Below, in pieces: positions 22,568 to 35,243 of a DNA stretch of 64,000 nt; the first letter of the stretch is position 1, and each line of letters starts with the position of its first letter. The notes beneath the pieces are model-generated. The model saw only the letters and a list, made by a program, of their open reading frames with translations, was not told where the DNA came from and made no database searches. The position numbers and the translations under genes are program-made. Source of the DNA: Pholiota molesta (taxonomy: Eukaryota; Basidiomycota; Agaricomycetes; Agaricales; Strophariaceae); NCBI GenBank assembly GCA_014925825.1, contig JACGCK010000179.1, forward strand, positions 1 through 64,000, written 5' to 3'.

Positions 22568-24455
22568 ATGGCGAACGATTTCTGCGATATACCGCAAGAG
22601 CTGCAAATTCACATTCTTTCCAATCTCGATGCTGTTTCGCTCATCCGCTGTGCGATGGTGAGGCAATGCATCGCTTTCATCTGTGGGGAAGGAACTAAAC
22701 CTGTGGGATCACGAACAGACATGTAAATCTATCTACGGCGTCCTCAAGAGCTCTTCTCTGTTAGTGTACACCATCCAGTTGCACTTGGATGGCCTCAAAG
22801 ACGGCGGAACGACGATCCCCTACCCAGACCTCATTGGATCTCTTGCACGGCGACGTCAGGCGTGGCTATCGCCAGCGAGGATCGAACCGGTTACTCTTTA
22901 TACCCAAGACGACTGCCGAGCATATGAACTTGTCGGAGGTGCATTCGCTAGCACGAGCGAAAATCGCCTTGAAATTCTATGGCTGCCTACTTCGAACGGT
23001 GTTAAAGGACTTACGCTTCAAGAAGCCTCGATGGGAATCTCAGTTCGGGACTTTACAATGGACCCCACCCAAGATTTGATAATCTTATTAGAGGATAGCG
23101 GAACGTGAGTGTCAGTGTACTGTACTCGTGTTGGAGTCCTATAATCCCATGATTGAAAACTTTTCTAGCCCATCAATCACCAGCGTTCATACGATCCACA
23201 TTCGAGCGATATCTTCGACCGCAATACATCCACTAGCTAAACAAAGTCCCTTGCAATTCACGGGCCCTTCGGGGGATCTTGCAACCGCTATCAACTACAC
23301 CGTTCTACAAATTGCACGCAATATTGTGGCACTTTATTATCGCGACGTCTTACAGGAGCCGCGAGTAGTGATATGGGACTGGATTACATCGGAACTTATA
23401 TTGGTACGCCAAATATTATGCGGCTTTTGATTTATTTCATAAATCACACAGGATAGTACGATCTCTTTCGATCCCTTTCTTAGGCGGTTAGAATATAACT
23501 TCGGTCTCCTCGATTCCACGTACTGCTTTGCAACCGATCCGTCCAACGTCGGATCGATTCGGCTATACAAACTCGAACGATCCCATGATGGCACCGCTCC
23601 AGCAATTCACCTCGCTACGCTTTATCTTCCGCGCACCTCCCCTGGTACTACTATCCTCCGAATCTCTAGCCATGCCGGGCCCATTGAAGCGAATTCGGTT
23701 CCGTATGGAGCGTTCATAATCAACGATGACGACCGCTTGCATGTGTTCACGGCTATATACCAACATCGAATGGGTGACAGTGACATATGGCGAGTCAGGC
23801 CTTTGGTTTTGTTTCTACACCAGCGCGTCCTCGCACAGTATGCGCGTCGAGCGCTCACTGGTCCCTGTCCTGCGGATATAGTGTGGGAGGAATGGGGCCC
23901 ACCGAACACGATGTTCACCTGTCAAATAAGCTGCAACTCCTCCCGTTGGATAAGGTTCTTATTTGCTTCTTAGTGCCCACCCAGCATACTTATCCCCTTC
24001 GTTTGCAGGTATATTCATGGCCAACGCTATGTTCTCCCGGCCTCAGGACGTAACATTAATGACGATGCACATATGACAAATCCATCTCGCTATGTAGACG
24101 TCCTTGACTTCTCTCTCGCAGCCGTACTGTCTGCAAAAGGCGTTCTTCCCAAGCTCCGGGCGACTCCAAGTCCCGAAAAGAAGCCTAGGACTCCATTGCC
24201 GTCAAGTATAATTTCCATTGAGGATTGGCCGTTTTTCGTCGATGACGTGGAGACGCACCTTCCGTGCGTGATCTCGAAGCTGGACTTCACGCAAGTCCAT
24301 GAGGCCTACATGATTCATGATGACGGTATTATCGGATTAAATGTACGTTCACAACGGGTTTTTTTCAGTCACCTATAAAAATAAGCTTCCGTGTGCACAT
24401 TTGGAGGACTTTTAACCTTGCTGCTTGATTTTTTCAGTCGCTGAATTGTCGCTGA
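22568..24455 (+). CDS. F-box family protein C (core), 521 aa
   Basis: Six exons: 22568-22657, 22719-23104, 23169-23403, 23452-23954, 24009-24342 and 24438-24455 (1566 nt, phases consistent). N-terminal F-box MANDFCDIPQELQIHILSNLDAVSLIRCAM. Family motifs present are FTMDPTQDLIILLED, IWDWITSELIL, FGLLDSTYCF, LHVFTAIY, FLHQRVLAQYARRA, WEEWGPPNT, YIHGQR, DFSLAAVLSAKGV and DVETHLPCVIS. The last exon is only six codons (SLNCR, stop). It lies 384 bp downstream of URC1 on the same strand and is probably the closest to the ancestral cassette arrangement. Predicted SCF substrate adaptor; the target is unknown. Confidence 0.85.
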
Positions 24456-24857
24456 ATCTTCTTTTTAGAGAGGAATTGGCGGCCGATTTTCCATGCACGC
24501 TCACACCGTCTAGTTATCAATGTGATCTGAAATGCTAAGGTGTTGGAATATTCGAGGGCAATCCGGCGTCATCTGGCGCCGTCGAGTAAGCGCCCGTGAG
24601 CGCCTAATGACTCAGTACTCAGTACGCTATAGCCTCGTACATGGAAATTACTTAGTAATCATAAGATTCTACCTGGTTATTTGAGTATTGCAGTATCCTG
24701 TACTTGTTCTGTATGTACACGACTCTCACTGTAAAAATCCGTAAATGTAAATAAAGTTCGAATGCTTGGATCATTGATGAGTCACGGCAAGATGCGCCCT
24801 CACGTGATCGTTTGTGACGGATGTGATTGCGCGTTCGTTCGACACTCTCTCTTAACG
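24456..24857. other. Intergenic region between F-box genes C and D
   Basis: No gene is supported. An in-frame upstream ATG at 24,762 could extend gene D by 32 residues, but that stretch has no similarity to the family N-terminus. Confidence 0.4.
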
Positions 24858-27733
24858 ATGCACCTCTTCCACCTGCCTCCCGAGATAATCCATGCCATCC
24901 TTTCCCATCTCTCGCCTTCAGATCTTCTCTCATGCCAGCTTACTTCGAAATACCTCAACACCGCCATCCTCAACTCCGTCGGCATCCTATACAATCGTGC
25001 CCTCACCCTCGCATCCGCCACCGATAGCCCGTTCTCGACTCGACCCACTGCAGAGAGACTGAGATCGCTGAACGCGATTGAAAATGCATGGGCGAACATG
25101 CGCACCGATTTCGTGCTCAAGTCGGAGGTGCCACTCAGGGAGTCAGGGGTGTACGATTTGACAGGCGGCGTCTATCTATTGAGCACCTCTGATCGCACGG
25201 GGCTGGGCTATATGCGCCTCCCGAGCAAGGAAGGCGAGAAGGGGTCGTGGGAGATGATACAGGTTGGAAAACTTGTCGTCGATGTTGGACTTTGCGTCTA
25301 CGAGCACGACTTGATGGCCGTCATCACCAGGTGAGCTTTCGATCGTTCTATCTCTTTTGTTCCTTGGAAATCTGACCTCGTGTGTAGCGCGGTACGGCTT
25401 ACGCCTGCTGGAGAGCCGAACACGTACGACATCCAAATCGAACTACTTGAACTCTCGACCAAAAAGCCCCACCCACTCGCGCCAACGTCTCCCATCTACG
25501 TCTTGAACTCTTTATGGGAGAGGCCATCCGTTGGCATCGAGATCGTAGGAAAGCATCTCGTCCTCGTCCTTTCTTTCAATGCTCGCGAACACCCCGAAGA
25601 CCGGGTATTCATCTATGAATGGCAAACTGGTGGCACGATCGCTGTACGTCGTTGCTTATGCTCGAAACTGCAATTCCACCGTTCTAATCTTTTCCATTCT
25701 TTCTGCCCCAGAGCTTCGAAGCGCGCTGTCACACATATGGCAGTATACTATTCCTCGATGAAGACCACTTCCTGCTGCCGAACAGCCGCACCAACGCCCT
25801 CGACATATACCGCATCCCCTCAGCGCCGACACTCGCACGCTTGGAGCCCATCCTGCAGCTCGCGCTCCCGCCGCTCGTAGAAGGCCGCATCCTGGGCTTC
25901 CTCTGCTGCCGCGCGGAGCCCAATCCCATCGGCAAGGACTCGTACGCAAACATGCGGGCCCGCGGCCGTCGCTCCACTTCCGCCAGCGGTGCTGCTGGCG
26001 GCGGAGAGGAGCCGCCGCTCGACCTCCTCCCGGAGCGCGACTTCCTGCTCGAGGCGTCCACGGCCCTCTGCATGTTCGAGCTGCGCATCCACGTGATGAT
26101 GTTCCACCTCGTGCCCGGCGGCGGGCTGCAGATGGGCTTCCCGTTCCGCTACTCGTTCACGTTCGTCGCGCACCGCTCTGCCTTCCTCGCGCTCATCGCC
26201 GCGCACGCCGCCCCGCCCGGGCAGCACGTGGACGCGGAGACGCCCGTCGCTAACGCAGCGCCCTCGGGGGCGGGCGCCGACGCACCAGCCGCACCCGCGG
26301 CCGGCCCGCCGAAGCTCGCGTACGACGTCTGGGGCCCGGCGTGCACGCGCTGGTTCGGGAGCAACGAGTACGACGTGTCCGTGCGCTGGATCACGACGAG
26401 CGCCGGGGGGCGGTGCGTCCGCATGCCCGCGCCGCGCGGGCTGGGCGGCGGGCCTGTGACCGGGGACGAAGGCGAAGGGGAGAAGTTCTACGTGTACGAC
26501 TTTAATCAGCGGAGCGTGGCGGCGGCGCGGGGGCGTAGGGATAAAGAGGCCGGCGCGGGGGTGGTGGGTGGTGTGGACGGGAAAGGGAAGGGAAGCGCGG
26601 AGGGGGCTGGTGGTGGCGCGAGCGATGGCGATGGCGATGAGAGCGATGGTGGCGACGATGCGGCGCCGCGGCGGGACAAGGGGAAGGGGAAGATGCGCGC
26701 GGAGGAGCCGCCGCCCGAGTCGGACGACGAGGGCACAGGCGCGGAGCGGAGCAGCCCGCCGCCGCGCCCGCTGGGGCCCCGAAGGCGTCTGGCGGTGAGG
26801 GCGCGCCGCGGGCGGCTGCCGTCCGCTGACGAGGGCCCCTCTGAGGCGGCCGACGCGGATGCGGAGGCGCGTCGCAGGCGCGATCACGATTGGACGATGA
26901 CGCTCACCTACAACGACGGCTCTACCGCACACCACCGATTCAGCGGCCGGGACGATAGTCACGACCACGAGGAGATCGACGAACTAGCCGACAGCGACGC
27001 GGAGCAAGGGCATGCAGACGCACCGGAGGAGCAGTCCACCTCTGACCGCACGATGGACATGTTCTTGGAGCACGTCGACGCGATGGAGGAGTTCGGCGAA
27101 GACGATCTGGCGCTGGATGACGAGGAGCAGTTTGACGACGACCATCCGAGCGAGGACGAGGAGCACGATCAGGAGAGCGACGCGATGCCGATGCTTGTTA
27201 GCCACGACGATGAGGACGACGAGCACGAGGCGCACGCGGGCGCGCCCGACGCGCGTGGTCCCGGCATCTTCGGCCTCGTGCCCGACGGGGATTTCGACGG
27301 GGATCAGCTCGCCCCCTTTGGCCTCCTGGCTGGCGGGGATTTCGACGACGGGGATGAGATCCCCCCCATTCCCGACTTTGACCTGCACGACGCAGCGCAG
27401 ATGCAGATCGAGGCCTCCGCGGACCGCGAGGACTGGACGTTCGACTTCCTCCCCACGAGCGGGGCGTTCGTGCTGGACGAGGCCTCCACGCTGGACTGTC
27501 CCGAGGTGTTCCAGACCCCGATCCGCCATTCGCTGCCGTGCATCATTCGCGGCTCGGAAGGGACTCATCGATGGAATGGCGTCTTGTTGGACGAGGAGCG
27601 CGTTATCGGTATCATCGTGAGTGATTGTTGATCTATCATGGCGTTGTGGATTGAACGCTGATGAATATCGTTCTTCCAGGCGGATCCTATGACTGGCCAT
27701 GTTGAGGAAATCGAAATTCATCACTTTGGATGA
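24858..27733 (+). CDS. Diverged F-box protein D with acidic insert, 895 aa
   Basis: Four exons: 24858-25330, 25388-25643, 25712-27616 and 27680-27733 (2688 nt, phases consistent). The ATG was chosen because MHLFHLPPEIIHAILSHLSPSDLL is the F-box and family members start at the same point. The middle keeps a diverged VFIYEWQTGGTI (family: WDWxTSEL). The end keeps LPCIIRGSEG..DEERVIGII (family: LPCVI..DDGIIGL), so this is a distant paralogue. Between them lies an insert at about residues 500-800. It starts with Gly/Lys/Arg-rich sequence, then has a 571-797 region very rich in Asp and Glu with repeated GDFDGD/GDFDDGD units, probably disordered. It is head-to-tail with gene C and converges on the membrane protein gene 114 bp away. 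Confidence 0.75.
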
Positions 27734-27847
27734 CCTGTTGCTCTGGAGCAAGGTTTCGTTTATGCTACCTACTTTGACACCAAAAATGTCCTCCAATGCG
27801 TGCGATATATTCCCATTTTTTGTGGTTCGTAAGTTCGAAAATCTACT

Positions 27848-29430
27848 CTACACATGCGGTAGGAAAGATGTCCAGTTGACTGCAGCTCTCGTAGAAAGCG
27901 GGAGGTTTCTCAAACCCGCGATCGCCTCTGCGATAAGAAAAAACCGTGCTAAGATGTACGTAAAAATGCAAATGCTGCATAAGAGCACAACGGCAATTTG
28001 GGCTGCCGCCGAGTTGAATATCATCGTAATGTACGGATTGTGGTTGAAATCGAAGAAATCAAAAATCAAGTACACCCAAAAGAAAGATAGCAGAATCATT
28101 GCGGGACCGCCAAGAACAATGAGCGACGATATCCGCCACAGAAGCCCTTCGATCGTGGAAGTAAAGGAGAAAATCCAGCCGATGCAATGGATCGCCCCGA
28201 ATATCATACCGATGACAGAAACTGCCATGGTGATTAACCGATCGTCTTTGCTAGATATAGTCAATGCAAAGAAGATGGGCACGCGCTTTTTCCCTAACAA
28301 GAGATTGTCGGGTTTGGAATTGAAAAGCTGATATCGTTCGACTGCTGCTGTTTTTAGGCGGGATGCTAATCGTCGCATAAGAAGATCAAAGATCAGGTCG
28401 GGCTAACGAATTATCCATATCGGAGCTATAACCCACCTATCGTTGTTTTACTGCGGGAAGGGAAAGGCTTCTCCTCGACGTCGGCAAAACTGCCTGATTC
28501 AGAAACGCAGAAGAACGTCAAAGTTGGTCAATCCTTCGACGTAACGGAAAAAAATAGATAATTACTTCTATCAATTTGTGTTGGGTATAAATATTTGATC
28601 GCAATCGGTGACCGGACATCGAGGGGTTTGTTCCACCAAAAGAAGTACATGAACCCATTCAAGGCCGCAAATGCAAGCGTCACTAGCTCTAGCTCAGTGA
28701 CAGTGAGCCCTTGCACAAGTCGCGCCACGAATTGAGCGATAAACCAAGCCGTCTGTCCTACAACCAAGCCTTTGGAGAGCCAGTCGCCTTTACTGCGATC
28801 CTGAATTTCCTCTTCAGTAACCTCGGGAAACGGTATCTCTTCTTGGTGGAGGAGGCTTTCAAAATGTGCGAAGGATAAAACGCCTTTCTTAACGGTGCCA
28901 TCGAACAACATAAATCCGCCCATTTGGATAAAATATCCATGGGTCTTCGTCCAGCCTCTATCTGTATAGCGTGCGGAGATATAAACATGAAATTATGTTC
29001 CATTTACAAGGGAACCGTATTGCGTACCTTTGTAGCGTTTCTGAATCTGACGCGCGCCAATCCATTGCCTGATAGCCCAATATATGACAAACTCCGGTGA
29101 TAGAATCGTCCATAGCATCAGCTCGAGCCTGATTAATCCGGTCCTCCACCATTTCGCATTCGCCGAAGGGATATTCGGATGTACCGCAAGCCAGGAGCAT
29201 GCGAATATTGTGGCTAGACAGCCCCAGACGATGTCCTGTACGGATCGTTGATTGTCATCTGTGGGACAGGCAACAGGCTGAGTGTTGCTACCACCGCTGA
29301 CGGCCAAGTTTGCAGCGTTCGACTCAAAAGGGAGAGGTGTAGACTTCACCAAAATGTCACGGAGGGAGAGGAAGGCAACAAAGAATGCGAAAAACATCAT
29401 GGACGGCAATCGAAAACCGCGCGATTTCAT
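27848..29430 (-). CDS. Multi-pass membrane protein of a fungal-specific family, 457 aa
   Basis: Four exons on the minus strand: 29430-29028, 28961-28566, 28493-28437 and 28365-27848 (1374 nt, phases consistent). A hydrophobic N-terminal segment follows MKSRGFRLPSMM. Further predicted membrane spans are DIVWGCLATIFACSWLAV, LELMLWTILSPEFVIYWAI, ELVTLAFAALNGFMYFFWW, and four or five in the C-terminal exon. The family signature WTKTHGYFIQMGGF, then TEEEIQDRSKGDWLSK and TELELVTLAFA, is shared by many uncharacterised basidiomycete and ascomycete integral membrane proteins. There is no catalytic motif. The third exon (57 nt) was placed by phase and splice sites only. Function unknown. Confidence 0.75.
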
Positions 29431-29711
29431 CGTGGCTCATCTGTGAGAAGGAATTTAGGCGAGATATGCCAAGCACACGCAACACAGCATCGCCGGCGCC
29501 CTGCACAGCCTATATCTCAGGAGAACTTACTCGTCATACAGGATGGTAACATGACGCTTGTATAGATTGATCGTTAGATATAAAGAAAGCGACTACTCGC
29601 CAGCTTGTGCTTTACAAAGTACTGATGAATGCAAACAGTAAAAATACATGTACATGCAGGGATATACGAGTGAAAAGCCCAAGGAAAGAAGGATCGAAGG
29701 ATTGAACAAAG

Positions 29712-32708
29712 TTACTTCAACTCGTCGGCGACCATCTCCAAAATCTCCTTGGTCGTTTTGCCAACGTTCTTGACGTCCTTCGCGATCGCCTGCCAGACAG
29801 CGCCGTGGTGGGGCTCAACGGCGATACATTTCGTCCGCACGATCTCGCGCTGCTCCTACAAACGAGAAATATATTAGCTCAAAGTAGACGCGACGAACAG
29901 CGAAACAAACATACCTCGTTCCCATGCTGCCGCTCAAACTTCAGCCACCACCCCCACACGTCGCCCAGATCCGGATCCAGCACACTCGCCCGCCCAAACC
30001 AGTCCCTTGCACGCTCGATCACGCGGTCCGCCCACAGCACGCGCGCGACGGTGCACACCACGAGCGGGCTGTCCTTCGTCGCCCGCAGCGCGTCCACGCT
30101 CTTCGTCTTCCTTGACGCGCGCGGCTCCGCCCAGAGCGCCATCGCCCACAGCAGGCCCGACGCGGCGCACTCCTGCAGCGCGCGCGCGAGCATCGCCTTC
30201 GCCTGCACCGCGCCGCCCGAGCGCTCCTCGACGCCGACGGCCTCCGCCCACAGGCGGTCGTTCGCGGGGTTCACGAGGCGCGCCTTGTCGAGGATCGCGC
30301 GCGCCTTGATGCTCTTGCCGTCGCGCTCCTCAAGGCGCGCGGCGAGGATCCAGAGGGTGGGCTCTTTTGGGGTCGCTTTGGTGCCCGCGGCGAAGACGGC
30401 GCGGGCGGCGGGGATGTTGCCTTGCGATTCGTAGATCTGGCCTTGGATCATGTAGAGCTTGGAGAATTTGGGGAATTTGGACAGCGCGGTGCGAAGGGTG
30501 TCGAGCGCGGTGTCGAGCTGGCCTTGTTGGCGTTCAAAGACGGCGGACTTCATCCAGATCTAAAGCATCCGTCAGTACAGAACAAAAACGAAATAGAATG
30601 AAAGGAACGTACCCTTTCGGTATCAGCCACGCTCCTGGCGCGGATCAACAGCTCTCGGGCGACGGCGAACTCGCCGTTCTCCGCCTCGAGCTTCACCGCC
30701 GCGAGCCAGATCTGCTCGCTCTCCGGGTTCGCCACGAACGCGCGCTCCAGCACCTCGCGCGCCGCGGGCACATCCCCGGCGAGCCACTTCTCCTTCGCCG
30801 CCATCAGCCACAACACCTCCGCCTGCGGGCAGTGCGCCACCGCGCGCTCCAGCAGCGCATCCAGCGTCGCGCGCGTCCCGTGCGCCTTCTCCAAATCCGC
30901 CGCCCTCCGCCAGAGCGCCCTGCGGTCCGGGTAGACGCGCAGCGCGTACGCGAGGATGGCGCGTGCGGCGCCGACGCGCCCGCGCGCCTCCGCGCTCTCC
31001 GCGTCGCCGACCCACGTGTCGAGGCGGTCCTCCTCCTCGACGTCCATGCCGACGGTCGCTTTGACGATGGCCTCGCACGTGCGCGGCGAGCCCTCCGCCT
31101 CGCACGTCTCCGCCTCCTTCAGCCACTGCTCGCGCGTGAGCAGCACGCGGTGCTGCCGCAGGTTGCGCGTCGCGGCCTCGATCGTCTTGTCGACGATGGC
31201 GAGCTCCTTGTCGCGCTGCTCCGCGGGTTTGTCGGGGAGCATGGCTTCCTGCTCGAGGAGGCGCGCGGCGGCGATCCAGAATTCGTGCGAGGTGGGGACG
31301 GCCTTGCGGGCTTTGTTGAGCACGGCCTTTGCGCGTTCCGGTGTCTCCAGGCGGGCGAGGGCGAGCCAGAGCTCGACGGAGAGCGGAATGACCTCGACGG
31401 CGCGGGCAAGGAGGATCCGCGCGTCGGCGGCGGACGACTCGAGGTTGACGGTCTCCTTCCACAGGCGGACCGAGTTCGGGATGTGCTCGAGCGCCTTGCG
31501 CAGGACGCGCTTCTTCGCCTTGACGTCGTGCTCCAAGTCCGCGGCGGCGAGCCAGATCTTGACGCTCTGCCCGACGTGCTGCACGGCGTTCGCGAGGATG
31601 ACCTTGGCGTCGTCGTTGTTGTGCAGGCGCGCGGCCTCGAGCCAGACGTCCTCGCTCGTCTTGCACTCCTCGCAGCCCATCTTGATGATCTTGCGCGCTT
31701 TCACCATGCGCCCGGCGTGCTCCTCCAGACAGGCGGCGGCGATCCAGCCAGGAGCGTGTTTGGGATTCGATTTGACGAGAGAGTCGAAGAGCATGCGGGC
31801 GCGCTTGATGTCGCCGATTTCGGCGTCGGATTTGAGCACGACGCTGTCGAGGGAGGTGAGATAGCCGCGGGGGTCGATGGAGGTGGAGAGGCCAGAGCTG
31901 GCGGGGGTGTTGGAGATCTGGTCGAGCTTGAGCGAGAGGATCTTGTCGCGCGCCTGGCCGATCTCGACGAAGTTGGTGAGGCCGCCGTCGGCGGGCGTCT
32001 CGAAGCCGCCCTGGGCCTGCTGCCGTGCATCGAGGGCGGTCTCGTACTCGACTTTGCTCCTGTCGCCTACGAGGACGCTATCTGGGACGACGTACGTGCG
32101 GCTGTTGTCATCTGTGCGTCTGCGCTTCTTGCGAGTGAGGTTGCCCACCTCTGGAATCGACTCCCATTCAGCGTCTGTGACCGAGGACAGGCCGCGCTTG
32201 AGGTCTGCGAACTGTTGTTGGATTTTGGGGCGTTCGGCGCGGTGCTTGGCCAGCTGGGCTTGTTCGGCGGCTTCCCTGATAGCAAAAGTCAGTATAGATG
32301 GAAGACATGAAGAAAAGAGAGGCAACGCACCTTTGTTTCCGCCGCCGAGAGTCCATTTTGTCGTCCACAGACTCGTATATACGGTCCGCCTCCTCGTCAT
32401 CCTGCTCGTAGGTGGTGCCGGCAAAGAGACCGTATTCGTTGTCGGGATCCTGGAACTGGTCGGGGTCGACCTCGGCCTCTTCTCCACGACGTGCTTGCGC
32501 CTCTGCGATGACTTCTGCGGACGGCCCCTCGCGAGCAGGTCCGATATCCGAGCGCGTGGTAAAACCCGAAGCACTGTGGATTGAAGGTCAGTCAAAGAGC
32601 TGAAAGAAAACGCATATTCGGAACGTACCCTCGACCGAGACCAGCGACGTAGGACGCCGGCGCTGGCATGGACAGGAACGCGAGCTTGTTGGGCTTGTTT
32701 TGCGCCAT
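29712..32708 (-). CDS. PRP6: Pre-mRNA splicing factor PRP6 (U4/U6.U5 tri-snRNP), 924 aa
   Basis: Five exons on the minus strand: 32708-32629, 32573-32331, 32275-30613, 30559-29915 and 29855-29712 (2775 nt, phases consistent). The N-terminus NKPNKLAFLSMPAPASYVAGLGRG, then FTTRSDIGPAREG, is the PRP1_N signature of Prp6. The remainder is a long array of HAT/TPR helical repeats (W..AA.LE..., A..IL.RA......LW), as expected for the scaffold that bridges U5 and U4/U6 in the spliceosome. Length is normal for fungi. It starts 161 bp from the divergent MPDU1-like gene. A 647-codon plus-strand ORF over the same region is an artefact of its GC-rich codons. Confidence 0.9.
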
Positions 32709-32869
32709 GGCTGCGCTGGGAGTGGTGGTGGTAATGGTACAAGTCAGTACAAGCTCTCCCAAATCCGACGAGTCAGCGTTGTAGCGTCACGCACGTGATC
32801 TGTGACGGTGTGACGATGGTGGCCAGCGTTGCAAACCCGGCGTCGACACGCGCCCTCCTCCCATCTCCC
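32709..32869. promoter_or_regulatory. Bidirectional promoter of PRP6 and MPDU1-like gene
   Basis: Only 161 bp separate the two divergent start codons, so both promoters must overlap. It contains GTCACGCACGTGATCTGTGAC around 32,788-32,806, which includes the CACGTG E-box core. Confidence 0.6.
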
Positions 32870-33956
32870 ATGACCGCTATAACCCAGAACTTGCCCTGGT
32901 TCATCAAGGACCTCGGCGTCTCTATCGTGGGACAGGTGTGTCTGAGCTTAACAAATTCAGAGCATTGCTAATGAAATTGTAGGAATGCTACACGTCTCTT
33001 GTCGAGAACTTGCATCTGGACGATGTCAAGTGCCTTAAATACTCGCTTTCGAAGGGTCTAGGAATCGGTATCGTTCTCGGCGGGTCGATTATGAAAGTCC
33101 CGCAAATCCTCCTCAGTACGTGCCTTGCAAATGTTACACTATCCAGCTAACCACCCGCGCAGTCACTTCCGCGCGCTCCGCCCGCGGCCTCTCATTGCCC
33201 GCCTACCTCCTCGAGACGGCCTCGTACGCCATAACCCTCGCCTACGCCGTCCGCCACCACTTCCCCTTCAGCACCTACGGCGAGAACCTCTTCCTCACCC
33301 TCCAAAACACCATCATCACCCTCCTCATCCTCGCCTACTCCCCCACCCCGCCGCGCTCCCTCGCGGCCCCGGGCACGCCTAAATCCCAGACCATCGCCGT
33401 CACCGCCGTCGGCCTCGCGGCGGGCGCCGCCGCGCTCTGCCTCGTGCCCGACGACGCCCTCGGGCTCCTCCAGCTCACCACGCTCCCGCTCTCCCTCTTC
33501 AGCAAGCTCCCGCAGATCCGCCAGAACGCGCGCGCGGCCTCCACCGGGCAGCTCAGCGCGTTCGCCGTGCTCAGCCAGATCGCGGGCTGCCTCGCGCGCC
33601 TGTTCACCACCGCGCAGGAGGTCGGCGACCCGCTCGTCGCCGCGGGCTTCCTCCTCGCGCTCGTCCTCAACGTCGTGCTCGGCGTGCAGCTCTGGGTGTA
33701 CTGGGGCCAGGAGGACGTCGAGGCGTCCTCCCACATCCGCGAGAAGGAGAAGAAGCAGGCGCAGGAGAAGCACTACGCACCCGCCGCGTGGGAGGCCAGT
33801 ACGACTGCGGGCACGATACACGCCCCCGTGGCCAGTAGAGGGAACGCAGCCCAGAGCTACGGCGTCCCCGGCGGAGAGGGCGCCCGCGTGGCGACGCCGC
33901 CTCCGCGCACACCCTCCTCCGCCGGCGGCAGAAAGTGGGCCAGAAAGGTGGATTAG
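32870..33956 (+). CDS. MPDU1-like PQ-loop protein (dolichol-phosphate-sugar utilisation), 330 aa
   Basis: Three exons: 32870-32935, 32983-33115 and 33163-33956 (993 nt). The N-terminus ITQNLPWFIKDLGVSIVGQECYTSLVENL leads into the first PQ-loop (KVPQ, residues 60-63, followed by TSARSARGLSLPAYLLE). A second PQ-loop sits at SKLPQIRQNARAASTGQLS (P183-Q184). Seven or so hydrophobic spans and a hydrophilic C-tail fit MPDU1 (Lec35), an ER membrane protein needed for use of mannose- and glucose-phosphate-dolichol in glycosylation and GPI synthesis. An in-frame ATG at 32,816 could add 18 residues; I prefer 32,870 because the family begins near there. Confidence 0.85.
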
Positions 33957-35243
33957 TCAGTTCGTTCGCTCGGTATATTCCATTATATTAATTGCTACTG
34001 TATGTATGGGTATACTCTAGAATCTACGTGTGTATGATATGGTCTGATAGCTCAACTTTTAATGTCTGAGAAGCTACGTACTTCGCGCCGCGCGCCAGAT
34101 GGCCCATTCAATGCCTGGCGATGGCGTCGTATTCTCATGCGCGGGTTCAAGCTACGTATATTTTGAATCGCTGTATGGATAATATGGCGAGGAGTAAAAT
34201 GTTGTGGATAGTGGAGGGGTGGTGCCAATGACGTGCTCCGCGTATGCGTTTCTGCTTGGGCGCTGGATGATGCCATCGCGTAGAAATCGGGATAGCTATG
34301 TAACGCAACCAAAAAGCAACATGAGTCTGAAGTTTATGAATTTCGCAGAGTCGGAGCAAAGGATCCGAAAGACAATAACCTACTAAAGTTATTACGAAAA
34401 CATCTCGCAGCGCCAAAAAAAAAATCCTCATCGAAGTATTATGCTAAAGCGGCAACGAGACCTCCAAGAACATCTTCAGATATCTCTGAACACTGCCCAA
34501 AGCGATTACGCCAGACTATATGGTAGAGACGGCGCCAGTGATCAGGTTCATCGACGCGAGTTCTTAGCAATGACATGATGCGCAATTGAATGACTCGATT
34601 TCTGTTATACATATACGTTACGGGGGTACGTCTTGCATACAATTCGAGGATAATTCAGCGCCCAGACCACTGTGAGGGCCGCCTATCACACTGTATATGG
34701 TCGCGTTCCATTGTCCTTAGGAGAACTCGAGCGGAAACGTGGGCTGAAGATTTACAACGTGTCGATGTTCTCGACACCAAAGAGACAGCGGGTATCGGCA
34801 GGAAATATTATTGGTGGATATTTGGCCTGTAAGCAATGATACAGTCCACGTTTGGGAAACTCTGTACCCTTTTCTGGTTCGTTGTTCGCCTTCCCTCTCT
34901 CGTTATAGCTTCCAGAAAAAAATCGCCATTGAGTCGACATTGGACATCTGTTGGATATCTGCGTGCAATTTCGTGCATTGGAAGCCGTCAATTTCATCGG
35001 AGATGCGGCAATATCGTCCTTTGTGATTCTAAACACCGTGGAGGTGACTCAATTTAGGGTTTGCTGTTTTTCTGCAGGAACGCGAGGCCGTACGAAACCT
35101 GACAGCGCCCATCAACATCGACTCAAGCTACTCCCCCCACAACAACCATTCAACGAGCCCTACCAGCCCAGACACCACTGCTATCCGACATCCACATTAT
35201 TACCTCCAGCAACAACTTCACCGGCGACCGCCAGTCCTCGACA
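33957..35243. other. Intergenic region
   Basis: About 1.3 kb with only short, unsupported ORFs. A (T)n/A9 tract lies at about 34,420. Pyrimidine-rich sequence with CCCCACAACAACC precedes F-box gene H. No repeat shared with the arms was noticed. Confidence 0.45.

Noticed and set aside
30367..32310. A 647-codon plus-strand ORF
   Set aside because: It lies antisense to PRP6. Its composition (Leu/Arg/Ala/Asp-rich, no motif) is what a GC-rich gene gives when read on the other strand.
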